DNA from: Penium margaritaceum
Lineage: Eukaryota; Streptophyta; Zygnematophyceae; Desmidiales; Peniaceae
Assembly (NCBI GenBank): GCA_023375785.1
Contig: SZWC01004967.1
Span: 5,185-62,475 of the forward strand
Length of the DNA stretch: 57,291 nucleotides
Reading direction: 5' to 3'
Shown piece by piece: positions 10,365 to 21,799 of this stretch; positions within the stretch are counted from its first letter, which is position 1, and every line of letters begins with the position of its first letter. The notes below the pieces were generated by a model that had not been told where the DNA came from, did no database searches, and saw nothing but the letters and a program-made list of their open reading frames with translations. Position numbers and translations under genes: made by a program.

Positions 10365-11722
10365 TCACATTTGAGACACGCTCCATGTTGACATGGACAA
10401 GTACATTTTCACAATGTGAACAGGCCTTGGTGCTAAGTCCTTCCATCTCATGAGGAAGTGTGTCACACTGTCTCCGGCAAAGAAGGACGTCACACAATCC
10501 ATTACACTTGGCACTGGCGTCAATGTTAGTTCTGGAAAGTGAATCTGTATGCAACAGAATGAACAACACTACGAAGGCAACCCTTTATAACAGGGCATGG
10601 CAGCAGATGATACCTCAAAACATTTTTTGTTTTTCTTACTGTGATTTTGGTCTCTGACTGAACTGTTTGCTTTGGAAATGTGTTCGTTTGACCTTCCAAT
10701 CAGACAAGAACATGGTTCATAGAAAAGTACACTTCACAGTAAACAAGAACTCTGTGACGTCTATGTGCAATCTGAGCCACCCTACCCTAGCTGCTTCTCC
10801 CCTAGTGGTGTCCTACCTCTGCAACATCTCTCCATGTGAACACAAGTCTTGTGATCTGTGAGCTCCTTTCTAGTCCCAGTGGTGGAGGCCAATACACCAT
10901 GATGCTGATCCCAGTTTTGAGAATTTGTGCTCCCAGCTGGTTCTACTTTTCCATCACCTGCACAACACAAAACACATGGTTGGATCGTTAATGTAAACGT
11001 AGAACCAAAACAGGGACTGAAACCATGAATAACCTTCTCTAACAACAACATGACATACTTACATTATAGAACACATCGGGCTCGTCATCCCACTCTTCAG
11101 CGCACTCCTCCCAACCATCCATGATGCAAGCCTGTTGCAAGTCACGGACACTTCTGGCCTCCCACTCCCTCTGCTGCTGTGGGTAAGAGAAATGGTCGTC
11201 GTCCTCCTGCTCCTCCTCATCCGAGTTACTCAGAATGTGCCTTTCAGGATCGTAGATCTCTTCCTGCATAGAGTCATCCTGGTGCCTTAGGGTCTTACTC
11301 AGCGTTGTCATTGATGGCAGCCATAGGCCCTATTATCCTTGCAGTTGCCGTAACTGCTGCAGAGGCTGCAACAGCAACTCTAGTTGTTGCTGCACTTGTG
11401 CTTGTGCGCCGTGCCAGCCCCACCCATCCCTAGCCTGCACCAATGCCCAACACGCTGGTGACTGGACTGTCGTTGGACAGCAGAACAATGGTTTCTGCTG
11501 CTGTGCTTGCAGTCTACGCACCTGGTTTGGTGGTGCGGGGGTACTAGTGGAAGCAGCTGCTACTTCTGTTGTAGCTGCAGCAACTTCTTTTTCCACTTGG
11601 GTCTCGGATGGAGGCCACCGACCAGCATAGGCCTCACCCCACATGGCGTCCTCTACGCGCTGTAGCTGGCGTTGAAGAGAGCTAGCTGCTGCCTCAGCAG
11701 TAGGGAACCGTAGCAGGCTCAT
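10365..11722 (-). CDS. spliced gene 3' of MULE1: Gln-rich, acidic, unknown
   Basis: Three minus-strand exons are supported by strong splice sites. Exon 1 ends at 11063 (GTAAGT donor), exon 2 is 10957-10817 (GCAG acceptor, GTAGGA donor), and exon 3 starts at 10544 (ACAG acceptor) and stops at TGA 10367-10365. Both introns are phase 0 and keep one frame open. Exon 1 codes a Gln-rich coiled-coil stretch (QRQLQRVEDAMW, QQQLELLLQPLQQL) and an acidic segment (SNSDEEEQEDDDHF). Its frame contains TAA-TAG at 11335-11330 and exon 2 has TAG at 10945-10943, each flanked by Gln-rich sequence. The start at 11722 overlaps the transposase end in another frame, so this may be a transposase extension joined by a frameshift near 11,710. 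No family recognised. Confidence 0.5.
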
Positions 11723-13556
11723 TCTTACAATTTTTCATGGTGTGTCCCTTTTGGTCGCAGCGGGGACAGATGTAGTTCTTCCGACGCTTGTCCTAGCGAT
11801 CCCACCGTGCGCTCTTTGGCCGTCCTACACCAAGCTTTGGACCCGGCTGCTGCCACAAAACTCCCTCCTTGACTTTCTGCAACACTGGGTTTACGCCTGG
11901 CATGGGGAAGTTGTATGTGCACCTGTATGCCATGCGTGAGAGTCCAACGTCGCATAGTGGCTTCGCCTGCTCTCCACGACCGATGACGAAGGTGCATGCA
12001 TGCGCACAGGGTTGGTCCCAATCCTTCCAAGCACCGCATGTGTACGTCCGCTCCAGCACGTTCACCATTCGCGTCCTATTGCTTGGCCCTGTCACACTGC
12101 CACTCTGGAGCCCTTCCTCCACGACGTTGTAGTTGTGGGCTAAGACGTAGCTGCTCAGCAGCAGCTTTGCCGGTGTCGGCGCGAGTTATCCTTCGCACGA
12201 CTTGTTGAGTCTGCGCCTTTTTGCAAGCAGGCGCTGCACCCACATGTACAGGGACACAAAGCAGTAGAACGGAAACAGTTTTTGGCACTCGACGATGCGG
12301 GCATTCAAAGACTCCGCCGCGTTCAATGTCGTGTGCCCACCACGCCCAAGTGGACACTAAAGTCTGGCCCACTGTTCCTTCGGAATGTTGCCAACTTCGT
12401 CTACGCCGAGAAGGTAGACTACAACTCTGGAGTTGACGGCACGCAGCTGTTCTTCACACCTCCTCCACTCTGTTGGTGTAAGCGCATGTGCCAGCTGCCA
12501 AAACCTGTAGCTAGCTTGCTTACCAAACTTTTGCCTTATGTTCTGTCGCAAGTGGAAGCAGCACTACGTGTGATGTGCCCCAGGCATGTCCTTCTCCACA
12601 GCGTTCAACAACCCTTTGCCACGGTCATAAATGACGACGATGTCTTTCTCAGCCGTTGTGGTATACGCGATCGCCAGCTGCTCAAAAAACCATTTCCAAT
12701 TGTCCTCATTCTTCCAATGCACCATTACCCATGCCATCAGCACAGCGTTGTCGTTGGCGTGGTAGAACTGGCTGATGAGGAGGACTTGTTTGTGACTGTT
12801 TTTAAGATGCGTGCCGCCCATTTTTTGGACCCGGCGAGGGTGTTGGAAGCATAGGACCGTGGCACCAGGTCCCATAAACGCGTGGATGAAGGCGCCATCT
12901 TTGGTTGCCTCGACCAGAGCATGCGTGTTCTTGTCCACACGCTTCAGCTGCAATGCACATGAAAGCAAGTGTTAGTACCATTTCCGAGACTATGTGATGG
13001 AATGGAGAAGACATGCAAACACAAGACATAGTGTCGTACCGCCTCACAGTAGACTGGGAAACGGCTCCACGATAGGGCTTTGGGCCGGATGAGATTTTCC
13101 TACGCCTTCGACTTTTCCTGGTACATGGTGTTCTTGTCCACCACTTTGCCTGTTGCTTTGCACACCACGGCTGAGAACTTCTTCACGTCTGTTGTCGGGT
13201 TCCGCTTCAGCGTTGACTCAATCTGCCGCGCCACCCACTTCACAGTCTTCAACGGATCTCCACGACCTACTCCTGGGACACACTTGTGATCATCCACAAA
13301 CTTGCAGACGGCGACGACGACGACGACGCCACGGGAAATTCTTGTCCTTGAATTGCCCACACCATGTAGTGAACTGCATCTTTTCACTGCGTAGACACCG
13401 GAAAGTCATCTGATTGGTGATGGCGTAGTCATCCACTGCTACGCGTGCCTCCGCCATGTTCCAGAACAACATGCTTGCAGGAAAAGTAGGCTCTGCCTTC
13501 CTCCGCTTTGGGGCCTGACCCGGTGCCTCATCGTTGGAGGACACTCCACAAGAAAG
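11694..13556 (-). pseudogene. MULE1 Mutator-like transposase
   Basis: A MuDR-type transposase. The N-terminal DNA-binding part FWNMAEARVAVDDYAI (about 13480) leads to CKFVDDHKC (about 13320). Exon 2 ends at 13040; a 92-bp phase-0 intron follows (13039-12948). The MULE core then has LKNSHKQVLLISQFYHAND, WKNEDNWKWFFEQL, IVVIYDRGKGLLNAV and CCFHLRQN. A SWIM zinc finger CGAW...PCAHA lies about 12050-12000, with a zinc knuckle CPRCDQKGHTMKNC about 11770-11730, ending at TGA 11696-11694. The first catalytic Asp is Gly (KMGGTHLKN against MDATFLKN in MULE2). TAR codons occur at 13100, 12564, 12357, 12186 and 11793, with no TGA and no frameshift from 12947 to the end. A (CGA)n tract shifts the frame near 13,310. 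Confidence 0.9.
13306..13330. repeat. (GAC/GTC)n microsatellite inside MULE1
   Basis: Seven near-perfect CGA/GAC triplets lie in the zinc-binding N-terminal region of MULE1. On the coding strand they give an Arg run in one frame and Val in another. The homologous frame changes across the tract, so repeat slippage probably broke this gene. Confidence 0.8.
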
Positions 13557-14040
13557 AAGATGGCATGGCCAATTTTATTGGGCAGAGAAAAAAACAGAAA
13601 TTCAAGTAATGATTAACGCGGGACATAATGTTTACCAACATCATGACTCGGAGGAGACAGCTTGAGGGTGTCTCTTGCTTGTTCTGGCAAAATCAGGAGC
13701 ACCCTAGCACGCTGCTCATGCTCAAAGTGCTCGTCATATGCGAGATTTTTAGTGGATGGGGTTTGGGGCACAAGACCTGGCTCGTTAAGTTGGGGGCGTG
13801 TTAGTGCTCGCGGTTAAGAATGGCAGGAATGTATCCAAGGTGCTCAAATTGGAGATGCAGTGCAGATAATGGGAGTGCCTTAATAAGGAAATCGGGCAGT
13901 TGGACGTCACTACTGATTGGACATACTTGTAGGACACCTGCCTCCTCGGCGACGCACGTTGAGGTCCCTTGTCACGACGGACCACCACTGGGAGATCTCC
14001 GGGGTCTCTCGTGTGCTTGCCTCCCTCTCACATCATTGCC
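13557..14040. other. spacer between unknown gene and MULE1
   Basis: Only short ORFs on both strands, no motif. It could hold the 5' UTR or first exon of the MULE1 transposase, but I cannot place a start. Confidence 0.5.
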
Positions 14041-15006
14041 TCAGCTGGAATTCTTTATGGAACCTACAAGTGTCCTCAAGATTTTTGTGTGGGCAGCCTC
14101 GTACACTTGTGGGAACCTAGATTAGTCCATACGCACCTGGGTAATGCTCTGCAACACCTTGTCGAGGTCATCGCATCAACGGATTGCCTCATGAGTGGCC
14201 AGAAGGTACAACTAACAATCATGATCGAGGTGTGTGATGCTTTGTCTGACATAGGCCAGCAGGTCGGCAACCATGAACTTTATCTTTGATGTTGTTAGAG
14301 CGTCGGCAATAGCCACAAGGGTCTCGCGCTGTCCGTGCACCTTCACCTGCTATGGGAGGGTACATTTTTTGTACACGCCTTCGAGGAGTCCCACCTACCA
14401 AAGGAATCTATCGTCAGCGACGACGCTCGAGTGAGCATGGGTCTGTTCCATCACAACCACATCGTAGGAAGGGGGTTCCGTCCCCAATCCTCCTGGTGGT
14501 GTTACACCTCCACCATTGGTGGTGATCTTAAGATAGCCCGCCGCCTTGATAGCCAGCTCAACAAGCCTCCATGGGTCGTTGTAAATTGCCTTTGCAACAA
14601 CGTCATCCTGCTCATGCTCATGAGAACTTCGCGCGCAATTGATCTCAGTGCCTTCGCTGTTGTTAGCAACCTCGGCACGATCGGCGCCTTCACGGGATCC
14701 GGCGGGCGTCTTGCCCCTCTCAAGCGACCAGCTCATGTTCGTCGCACAACGATGGGGATGATCACGATCATTGTCACCTTCATCGTCGTCGATGACGTGC
14801 TCTTGGTTGGGATCCACGGTTGGGTGTTCCTCCTCAACCGCGTCCTTTGACGCATGGGGATCATTTACATGTACGTTGACGTGCTTGTCGAGAAAGTTTT
14901 TGGCTTTCGCACACTTGTCAGTGTTGTCGAGTTTGGCGAGGATTGCCTTTAGTGGTAAGGTTGCCTTTGGTTTGGTAACCGTGCTTGCAACTATGGCTCC
15001 TAAAAA
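14041..15006 (-). CDS. unknown acidic protein upstream of MULE1
   Basis: A minus-strand exon begins after a TTTTTAG acceptor at about 15,001 and stays open for 200 codons to 14397 under the standard code. It holds a Lys-rich start (TKPKATLPLKAILAKLDNTD), an acidic patch (VIDDDEGDNDRDHP) and IYNDPWRLVELAIKAAGY. If TAG/TAA are sense, the frame continues past 14395 through RETLVAIADALTTSKIKF to TGA at about 14176. I do not recognise the family. It may be a host gene, or an accessory gene of the MULE, since it lies on the same strand 500 bases upstream. Confidence 0.35.
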
Positions 15007-18000
15007 TTAGAGTCAGCCGAGGGCATGTGCTGAGGCCGTCACCACCTTGCCCTTGTTGGTCTTGGACAGTCTGACACTTGCAATTCTGACGCCCACACAA
15101 CTAGCACGTGAAGATCATTGTAAGGATTACCCAATGATCTCAAGGAGGTATCGCCTAAAGAAGTCACCTTGATCTCACGATTCATAAGGCCATTATAGAA
15201 TTTACTTCTATCTTTCTAGGCTGCCATGGTCGGCACAATCACAAGGGTTCTAACCAACACCCTAAGCCATGACTCAAGTCACAAGGCAAGCTAAAAGGCC
15301 AAGAAAACAAAGGAAGCAAAGAAAGAGACTAGAAGATATTGAATATCGCTCCAAAGGTGAAGAGGAGGGGAGGGGGGTCATCTCCAACAAAGATTTTGCA
15401 TCCTCACACGCATCTCCCTCACTCTTCTTCTCTTCTTCATCATCTTCTAGTATTTCTTAGCCTCATTTTGAGTTCCCTCAGTTAATCTTGTGCTTCCTTG
15501 GAGAAGTCTCCCTTGTGCTTCACGGCGATAGGAAGGCCTCTTAAAACTCCCCAAGCATCGCCTTCCTCCCTTTTGTTATCCCCTTAGGTCATGAGAGTCT
15601 TTGCTCTTAGTGAAAACACTTCCCTAAACTTAGCTTGAAGGATGGATGAGGGAATCTTGGGTTGAGGGAGAAAAGGATGGTTTTTGGGTTGGGTACTCCC
15701 CATCCTCTGCAATAAAAATCAACTAGCCCCCTATAGGGAAGAGGAAGCTCAGAGGGAGGAGGAGGATGAACAAGAGCTCCTCAAGAGCTTTCTAGCGCAC
15801 TTTATGATGCTTAAAATGTGTATCATTTGGATCATTTTTAGGATTAAAAATTCTCTTTAAATATGTTCTCAAAATCTTGGGGACTCAAAGCTAGGGTCTC
15901 TAGGAGTCGAGAACCAAAAAATGTCCACAAGCTAGAGTTCTGTTTGACTCTAGCCCAAAAAAAAACCTTCTATCCGGATTGGGACGAGAGGAGTGTCACT
16001 ATGGAGATTCCATCGCGTCACTCCTCCTTCACCCTTAGAGGGACGCTAGGGTCTTGTTCCATGTGGCACTGCCATGTGGAACAATAGGAATTTCATGGTG
16101 CATGTTTACAAAACTGCCCTATGACGACCCCATCCATTCTTCGCACGATGCGTCTCAGCCAGAGCGGCCGAAACACGCTATTTGGCCCACAGAAACTACC
16201 ACAAGTTTGTCATTTGAACCTGGTCTTGGCTATCACAAAAAGTGGTGTGGAGCCTGTTCTGAGCTCTATGGTGTTTTGAGAAGAAATCAAATGTAATCAT
16301 ACAATTTATGATAAGGGAAAAACTGATCGTTTTCCCGAGACACCATCGAGTGTCACTTGGAAGGTTCCAATTCTCAAGCGCAAAAACTGCACTTGGCGTG
16401 CCAATTTTGTTCCTCATAAAATCTCCGAGTCGAGGATTTTTGTTTTGGCTGTTGCAAAAGAAATAGTTTTGACGGTGATAGACGTGCGTTGAATGCGTTT
16501 CGAAGGAAGTTCCACTTGTACAGGTAACATCGGTGCATTTTGCACCACTGTTAATGTGTATATTGTGCTAGTTGCAAGAGTGCCGATCATACTTCTGCAC
16601 AAATAAGTGCAAATGGTGGCTATGTTCTTTTTGTGGATGTTGAATGCACCAATCCAAAAAGTGCCTCTAATAACTTTAGAGAAGTTTTTATTCCATGCAC
16701 AAAGCCGGGTATCGATCACACCATCGTCGTGCCGATTGCACAAGTGACGTGAAAAAACTATCAGTGATGCGTGGATACATTAAATTCACCGGTGCGGGTT
16801 GTATCATTGAATAAAGTGTCAGTTGTACCTCTGTCTCTGTTGCCTTCAACAACCTCGAACCCTGTACCAGACGGTATCTGTACATGTCGGAGGTACAGCA
16901 CATCATTGCTCATGCCAATGCAGACATTGGTTTGTAATTGAATGGGTCAAGAACATGATTCTTGGATACAAACATAAACCATAGCCCCGATATCACTCTG
17001 TGAGTGATGAATGTGATATTCGACCATTATTCACAATTCCAAAAAGCAGTACGAACTCCTCTCATAACCGTGGACGTATCTAAGAAGAGATTGGTCTTCT
17101 ATTCCCTCTCTCTGACTTGTTACACTGCAATGCGGCAGTTCAAGAAGTCAACTGATGTTGCATTATGGTTGAACGAATGTCGAATTTCATTGACATCCAA
17201 AGGCGAAACCCTCATCTTGTATTAAAGGTTCGCTACACCGGACCGCTAAGGAACGATTTTCCTTACCAAAACTTGACGGAGAACTTGATATATATCACAA
17301 ATTGACTAGGCAAAAGCACAGTCTATCCTTGATGTACGATGTGCTCTTACGAAGTTGTATGGACAAATTCCAACCATGCCAAAAGCAGGGCATGGCACTG
17401 ATCATGCCTGATCAATTTGTCAAACATGTACCACGACTGATTTTATTGGAATAAAGATGATCACCGACAACGTTTGTAAAAGAAACTTCTCTAAGTGCAA
17501 CCACCTGCTTCAACTAGGCAATCGTAGTATCAAAAGAAGAAAACTATGAGTATTCATCCATGAATAGACACTTCCTTGAACTACGGTGTAGTTGACAGGT
17601 GATTTGTTGACCTTGCTGGTCAAGGTGAAGCAGTTGACAACCAACGACATTAGAAATGGTTCCTTTGTTTCCGTCGCCGAGCACAAGCAGTATGGCTTGA
17701 TGCCTGTCACGCCTGCCTTTGTGGGCGGTACTCGTGGACAAATGCCTCGGCATAGGCAAAGATGTCTCAAGTAGCTCAATGTGGTGGCATGACAAGTGTC
17801 ATGTAGACCAGCAAAGGTCCACAAAATCCAAGTGGGATAATCCAGCAAGAGGATGGGGAGGTGAAGTAACACAAAGGTTTCTTGGCCCAGTGGGCTAGGA
17901 TTCCATCCGTCCCATTATAGTGTAACGCCGATGCCATGTGGCTCCCGCGTGGATCTTTGGTCTCTGATCGGCTGGAAGGAATGGCTTGAGGGCAGGAGAC

Positions 18001-18589
18001 CCTCAAGCACAACAATCTTGGCCTAGTCGGCAAAAGATTTCATCTGAATCCATTACAAAATACCAAAGTTCCAGCCCAGTGGGCCAGTGGTTCCGCTCGT
18101 ACTGCTGGATCTTGGGGAGAGGGACAGCAATGGAGCAGCGAGCACTTGGGTATGGAAGGGCATGGGATTCACTCTTGAATGCTTGTTACATCACTCAAAA
18201 CAAGGCATTACATAAGTAGTAAGAGCATGGGTAAGTCTGCCCTCTCACAAGCCACACTCCTTGGCCATGGAGGCCAAGTCTCACGCACACCATACTAGAA
18301 GCTCACACAAGAGAGGCAATGAGCCTAGCAATCAGGCTGGCCACTCACAAACGACCTAGAGAGCTAGAGCATGCTCTCATGTCACACTGCTAGTGGTCAC
18401 CTCACCCACAATTACATGGGAAATGGCCATGTGTCTCTGGCTAGCACACCAAACCATCAAGATGATCACACCTCGCCTAAAAAGTAAGGTCACATCCATC
18501 TATCCTAGGTAGCACACTCTGGTAAGGCAAGATGAGCACCAAGGAAATTTTTGGATGTCTTCATCAGCTGGTTTTGACACTGGACCTCT
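15007..18589. other. no confident gene
   Basis: AT-richer than the elements around it. Scattered ORFs of 60 to 120 codons are open on both strands, including 16414-16743 and 17510-17872 (minus) and 17004-17225 (plus). None shows a family motif. The segment 15,400-15,460 is a TTC/TCT-rich tract. The part nearest 18,590 may be the continuation of the B-family LTR, whose far end cannot be fixed because the only other copy is cut. Confidence 0.5.
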
Positions 18590-18842
18590 CACCCCTTTTC
18601 CTTTTTGAGACAAAGGCATGTAGTCCTGGCCCAGATTCCTGTGGTATATGACCCTGGAAACTTCAGAAATTCATTTCTCCCCATCCGACCGCTGGATCGG
18701 CCCGAACCTTGGACCATAGACAACTTGTCACCTGATCTTCCACGTGAAGAATTCAGATTGACAATCGGATTAGGAATTTGGTATTTTCTCCATGCCTGAT
18801 CATATGGGCCTCTGATTGAGCCGGTTGACCCCATTTCTAACA
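18590..18842 (-). repeat. element B 3' LTR (outer 253 bp)
   Basis: Starts TGTTAGAAATG on the minus strand at 18842, directly after a purine tract, and aligns with 29528-29782 until GTCTCAAAAAGG, where the second copy breaks off. The true LTR continues below 18,590 for an unknown distance. Confidence 0.85.
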
Positions 18843-18857
18843 ATCTCCCATTTTGCC
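18843..18857 (-). other. element B polypurine tract
   Basis: AAAATGGGAGAT on the minus strand between the RNase H stop and the LTR start. It differs from the ATGGGGGAG tract of elements A, C, F and G, and marks a separate Copia lineage. Confidence 0.8.
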
Positions 18858-18861
18858 ACAG

Positions 18862-20921
18862 TCAGAGTGGGCTGAGTCCACATGCCTTCATGCAGAAACG
18901 CTGCTTCTCCCAGGTCACCGGCTTGGTGCAGAAATCATCAACATGGTTGTGGGTTGGAGTGAACTCCAACTTGATGACACCTTCCTGAACTATGTACCTG
19001 ATGAAGTGATATGCGATGTCAATGTGCTTGGTGCGTGCATGGTGCTCTGGGTTCTTGGCGAGTGCGATTGCACTCTGGTTGTTGACGTACATAGGCACTG
19101 GTACTATTGTACTCCCACTCATCTTCGCCATGAGACACTGCAGCCAGATTGCTTCCTTGGCTATAAAGCTGAGTCACACATGTTCGGCTTCCGTGTTCGA
19201 GGTGACCACAGCCACCTACCGCTTGCTGCACCAGCTGATAGCTTTGTCGTTCATGAGGAACACACGTCCAGAGATGGACTTGCGGTCCTCAAGGTTGGAG
19301 GCCCAATCTACATCTGCATAGCCGATGATGTTGCTGTCGTTGCCGTTGTAGGTGATGCCAACGTTGATGGTACCAGCAAGGTAGCGGAAGATTTGCTTGA
19401 CAGCCTTCCGTTGCTCAGGTACGGGATTAGCCAGGTTCTGGCTGAGAGCTCCTACACCCTGTGCAATGTCCGGCCTGGTTACCACCATCAAGTACATGAG
19501 GCTGCCGATGGCACTTTGGTAATTCTGCCACTCAGTTGCATCTGCTTCTCCGTTAAAACTTTTCAGGTACTGCCGCGTCTCCAGCGGTGTGCTGATGGGT
19601 TTAGCCTCCGCCATGCCGAACTGCTGGAGGACGTCTTTGATGTAGCAATTCTGTTGCAAGGAGAGAGCGTGTGACTTGTGGTTACACGTGATCTGAATAC
19701 CGAGGAAGTAAGAGGCATCCCCAAGGTCTGACATCTGGAAGCGCTCTTGCATGGCTGCCTTGAACTCCTACAATACGGACATGCTGTAGGAGAGGAGGAG
19801 CATGTCATCAACATGTACATTGATGATAAGGATTTCATGTTCATGCTGCTAGCGGTAGCCACTGTAGCCAAACTCGCTGCACTCAAACCACCATGCACTA
19901 CATCGCCACGTCCAGCTTCTAGTTCCAAGCACGCGATGCCTGTTTGAGGCCATACAGCGACTTCTGCAACTTGCACACCAGGTGCCCTGGCCATCCACGA
20001 CAAACCCCTCCGGCTGCTCCATGTAAATCTCTTCCTCCAGATCACCGTTCAGGAACTTTGTCTTGACGTCCATGTGGTGGACCTCAAAGTCCTCTACTGC
20101 TGCATAGGTAAGGAGCGTGTGCACAGAGGCAAACTTGGCAACAGGAGCAAAGGTTTTTGTGTAATTGATGATCTCCTACTACGAGTACCCCTTGGCAACC
20201 AGCCTTGCCTTGTACTTGTAAAGGCTACCATCTGCTCCCCATTTCTTATTCAACACCCACCTGGATTTGACGACTTGACGTCCAGGTGGACGCTGAGACA
20301 GCTCCCACGTGCCATTGTCCAGCCGCAATTGAATCTCCTACTGCACTGCGTGCATCCAATCTTCTGCGTCTGGTGCTGCCATTGCCTCCCTGTAGGTCCG
20401 TGGCTCATCTTAATCTGCTGCAACTGCCACGATCATTTGCCGCGGCTTCTGCAGCATCCAGAAGTTAGCACGTTGCCCAGGCTTGTAACGCACCCTGAGA
20501 AGGTACCTGCGACCTGGAGCTCGTGCATTGTTGGGTGGCTGGCCCGGTGTTGTTGGCACAATTACTGCCTCTGCTGCTGGTGCTTCCCCTTCCACCTCCT
20601 TTGTTGTATCAGACATGGGAGAGTAGGGTAAATTTCCCACTGTCACAGTTGAGGAAGGGTCAGGGGAGAGGAGAAGGGGATCAGCTGCTCCCACTACTTC
20701 ATCGGCTGCAGGTTCTGGTGCCTCCTCACAAATGATGTTGGTGCCAATGACACTGCTTTCGTCAAAGATGACATCCTTCAAGATGATGACATGGCCTGTA
20801 TCCTTCTTGTAGAGAAGATAGGCCTTGCTTGCCATGTCGTAGCCGATCATCAGCATCTGCGTGCTCTTGGCATCTGGCTTCTGTCCCTTCTCCTTAGGCA
20901 CGTGCATGTGCGCCAGATCTT
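18862..20921 (-). pseudogene. Copia B integrase end, RT and RNase H
   Basis: Minus strand. The integrase C-terminus is HMHVPKEKGQKPDAKS (about 20900). RT follows with NGTWELSQRPPGRQ, YKARLVAKGYS, TKTFAPVAK, HHMDVKTKFLNGD, SLYGLKQASRAWN, and HVDD in place of YVDD (about 19810). RNase H has YADVDWASN, SWCSKR, NTEAEH and ARTKHIDIAYHFIR, ending in TGA at 18864. One frame carries it except for a compensated frameshift pair at about 19,985 and 19,890. There are nine TAR codons and a single TGA (19176). Two TAGs sit at hallmark Gln positions: KGYSQ (20181) and SKRQ (19218). Truncated at 20,921 by element C'. Confidence 0.92.
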
Positions 20922-21173
20922 GTGGATCAAGGTGAGATTCAGGTCGTGTGGGTCGGCACCGACTCACAACGTGCTGATTTCATCACAAAGGTCATTAGCC
21001 GTACGAAGTTTCTAGCAGCCGCACGTTCTCTGGGGTTGTATCCTGCGTGTCCTATGGACTGACCTCTATCCTTGAGCTGTATTTGTTGCTGTTTGTCATC
21101 ATTATTCTTGTGGTGTTGCTCGCATCAGTGCTGCTATGTGCGCGAATCTGTTTTCCGTGTGGTCGTGGGGGAG
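20922..21173 (+). pseudogene. element C' tail: RNase H end and polypurine tract
   Basis: About 250 bp matching 28196-28463 of element C (last RNase H codons VWVGTDSQRADF, TGA stop at 21058-21060, then CGTGGGGGAG). It lies immediately before C's 5' LTR. It is the 3' end of a second copy of the same family sharing an LTR with C, as in tandem retrotransposon arrays. Confidence 0.88.
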
Positions 21174-21716
21174 TGTTGTTGTTTTTGTCCTTAATATGAC
21201 CTCTCGGCTCAGGTCCGTTGTAGATCCCTGAGGAGGCAGAGAGTACGGGAGACCGGGGGAGCAGACGCGAGTGTGGTGGCTTGCGGGCAGCCTTGTGATA
21301 CACTCACGTCATCACTACTTGCCTCTTGGAGAGCTCACATTTGTCCTCGAGACAATCCACTATTGTGCTTGTTTGTCTGTGAAATGCAATACCTTGGCAA
21401 CCTAGTTTAGTCTTGCTTGTGCGTTCGTGTTAGTTTAGATAGACACAGAATGTGTCAAAACTCTGTTTGTGGGTAGGTTGTGACATGGGGCAGGTTTGCA
21501 CATGGTCTCTTTTTAGCGAGTGCCGGCGAGCTCTCTCTCGCCGACCAACAGGTGGACTCGTTTAGTGAGTTCCACCCCGTAGGATCGTCACTCGACCCCC
21601 TCCACGTTTCTCACTTTTCCTCCTCGCATACTCGTCTATTTTGGACAAGGTCAGTTGTATTCTGACCACAGTGTGGTGCTCCAGACAAGAATGTAAGGGA
21701 AGAGGGGTACTTGTTT
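21174..21716 (+). repeat. element C 5' LTR
   Basis: Begins TGTTGTTGTT after CGTGGGGGAG and runs to the PBS. It aligns with 28464-28997, with substitutions throughout. No CA terminus is visible, so the inner edge is set by the PBS. Confidence 0.88.
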
Positions 21717-21728
21717 TGGTATCAGAGC
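21717..21728 (+). other. element C primer-binding site
   Basis: TGGTATCAGAGC, complementary to initiator tRNA-Met. Confidence 0.93.
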
Positions 21729-21799
21729 ACACAAGCAAAATCTTTTTGCGTCTCGCATGAGAGTTGCAAAACGATCCTGGGAGGGCAGATCTATAGTTG

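Noticed and set aside
10115..10569. Cys-rich protein in other frames of the last MULE1-linked exon
   Set aside because: Cys-rich stretches appear in two frames but need a frameshift between them. The phase-0 splice from exon 2 fixes a third frame that stays open to TGA 10365.
16414..17225. Possible host gene between MULE1 and element B
   Set aside because: Several frames on both strands look protein-like, more so if only TGA stops; without homology this is not evidence.
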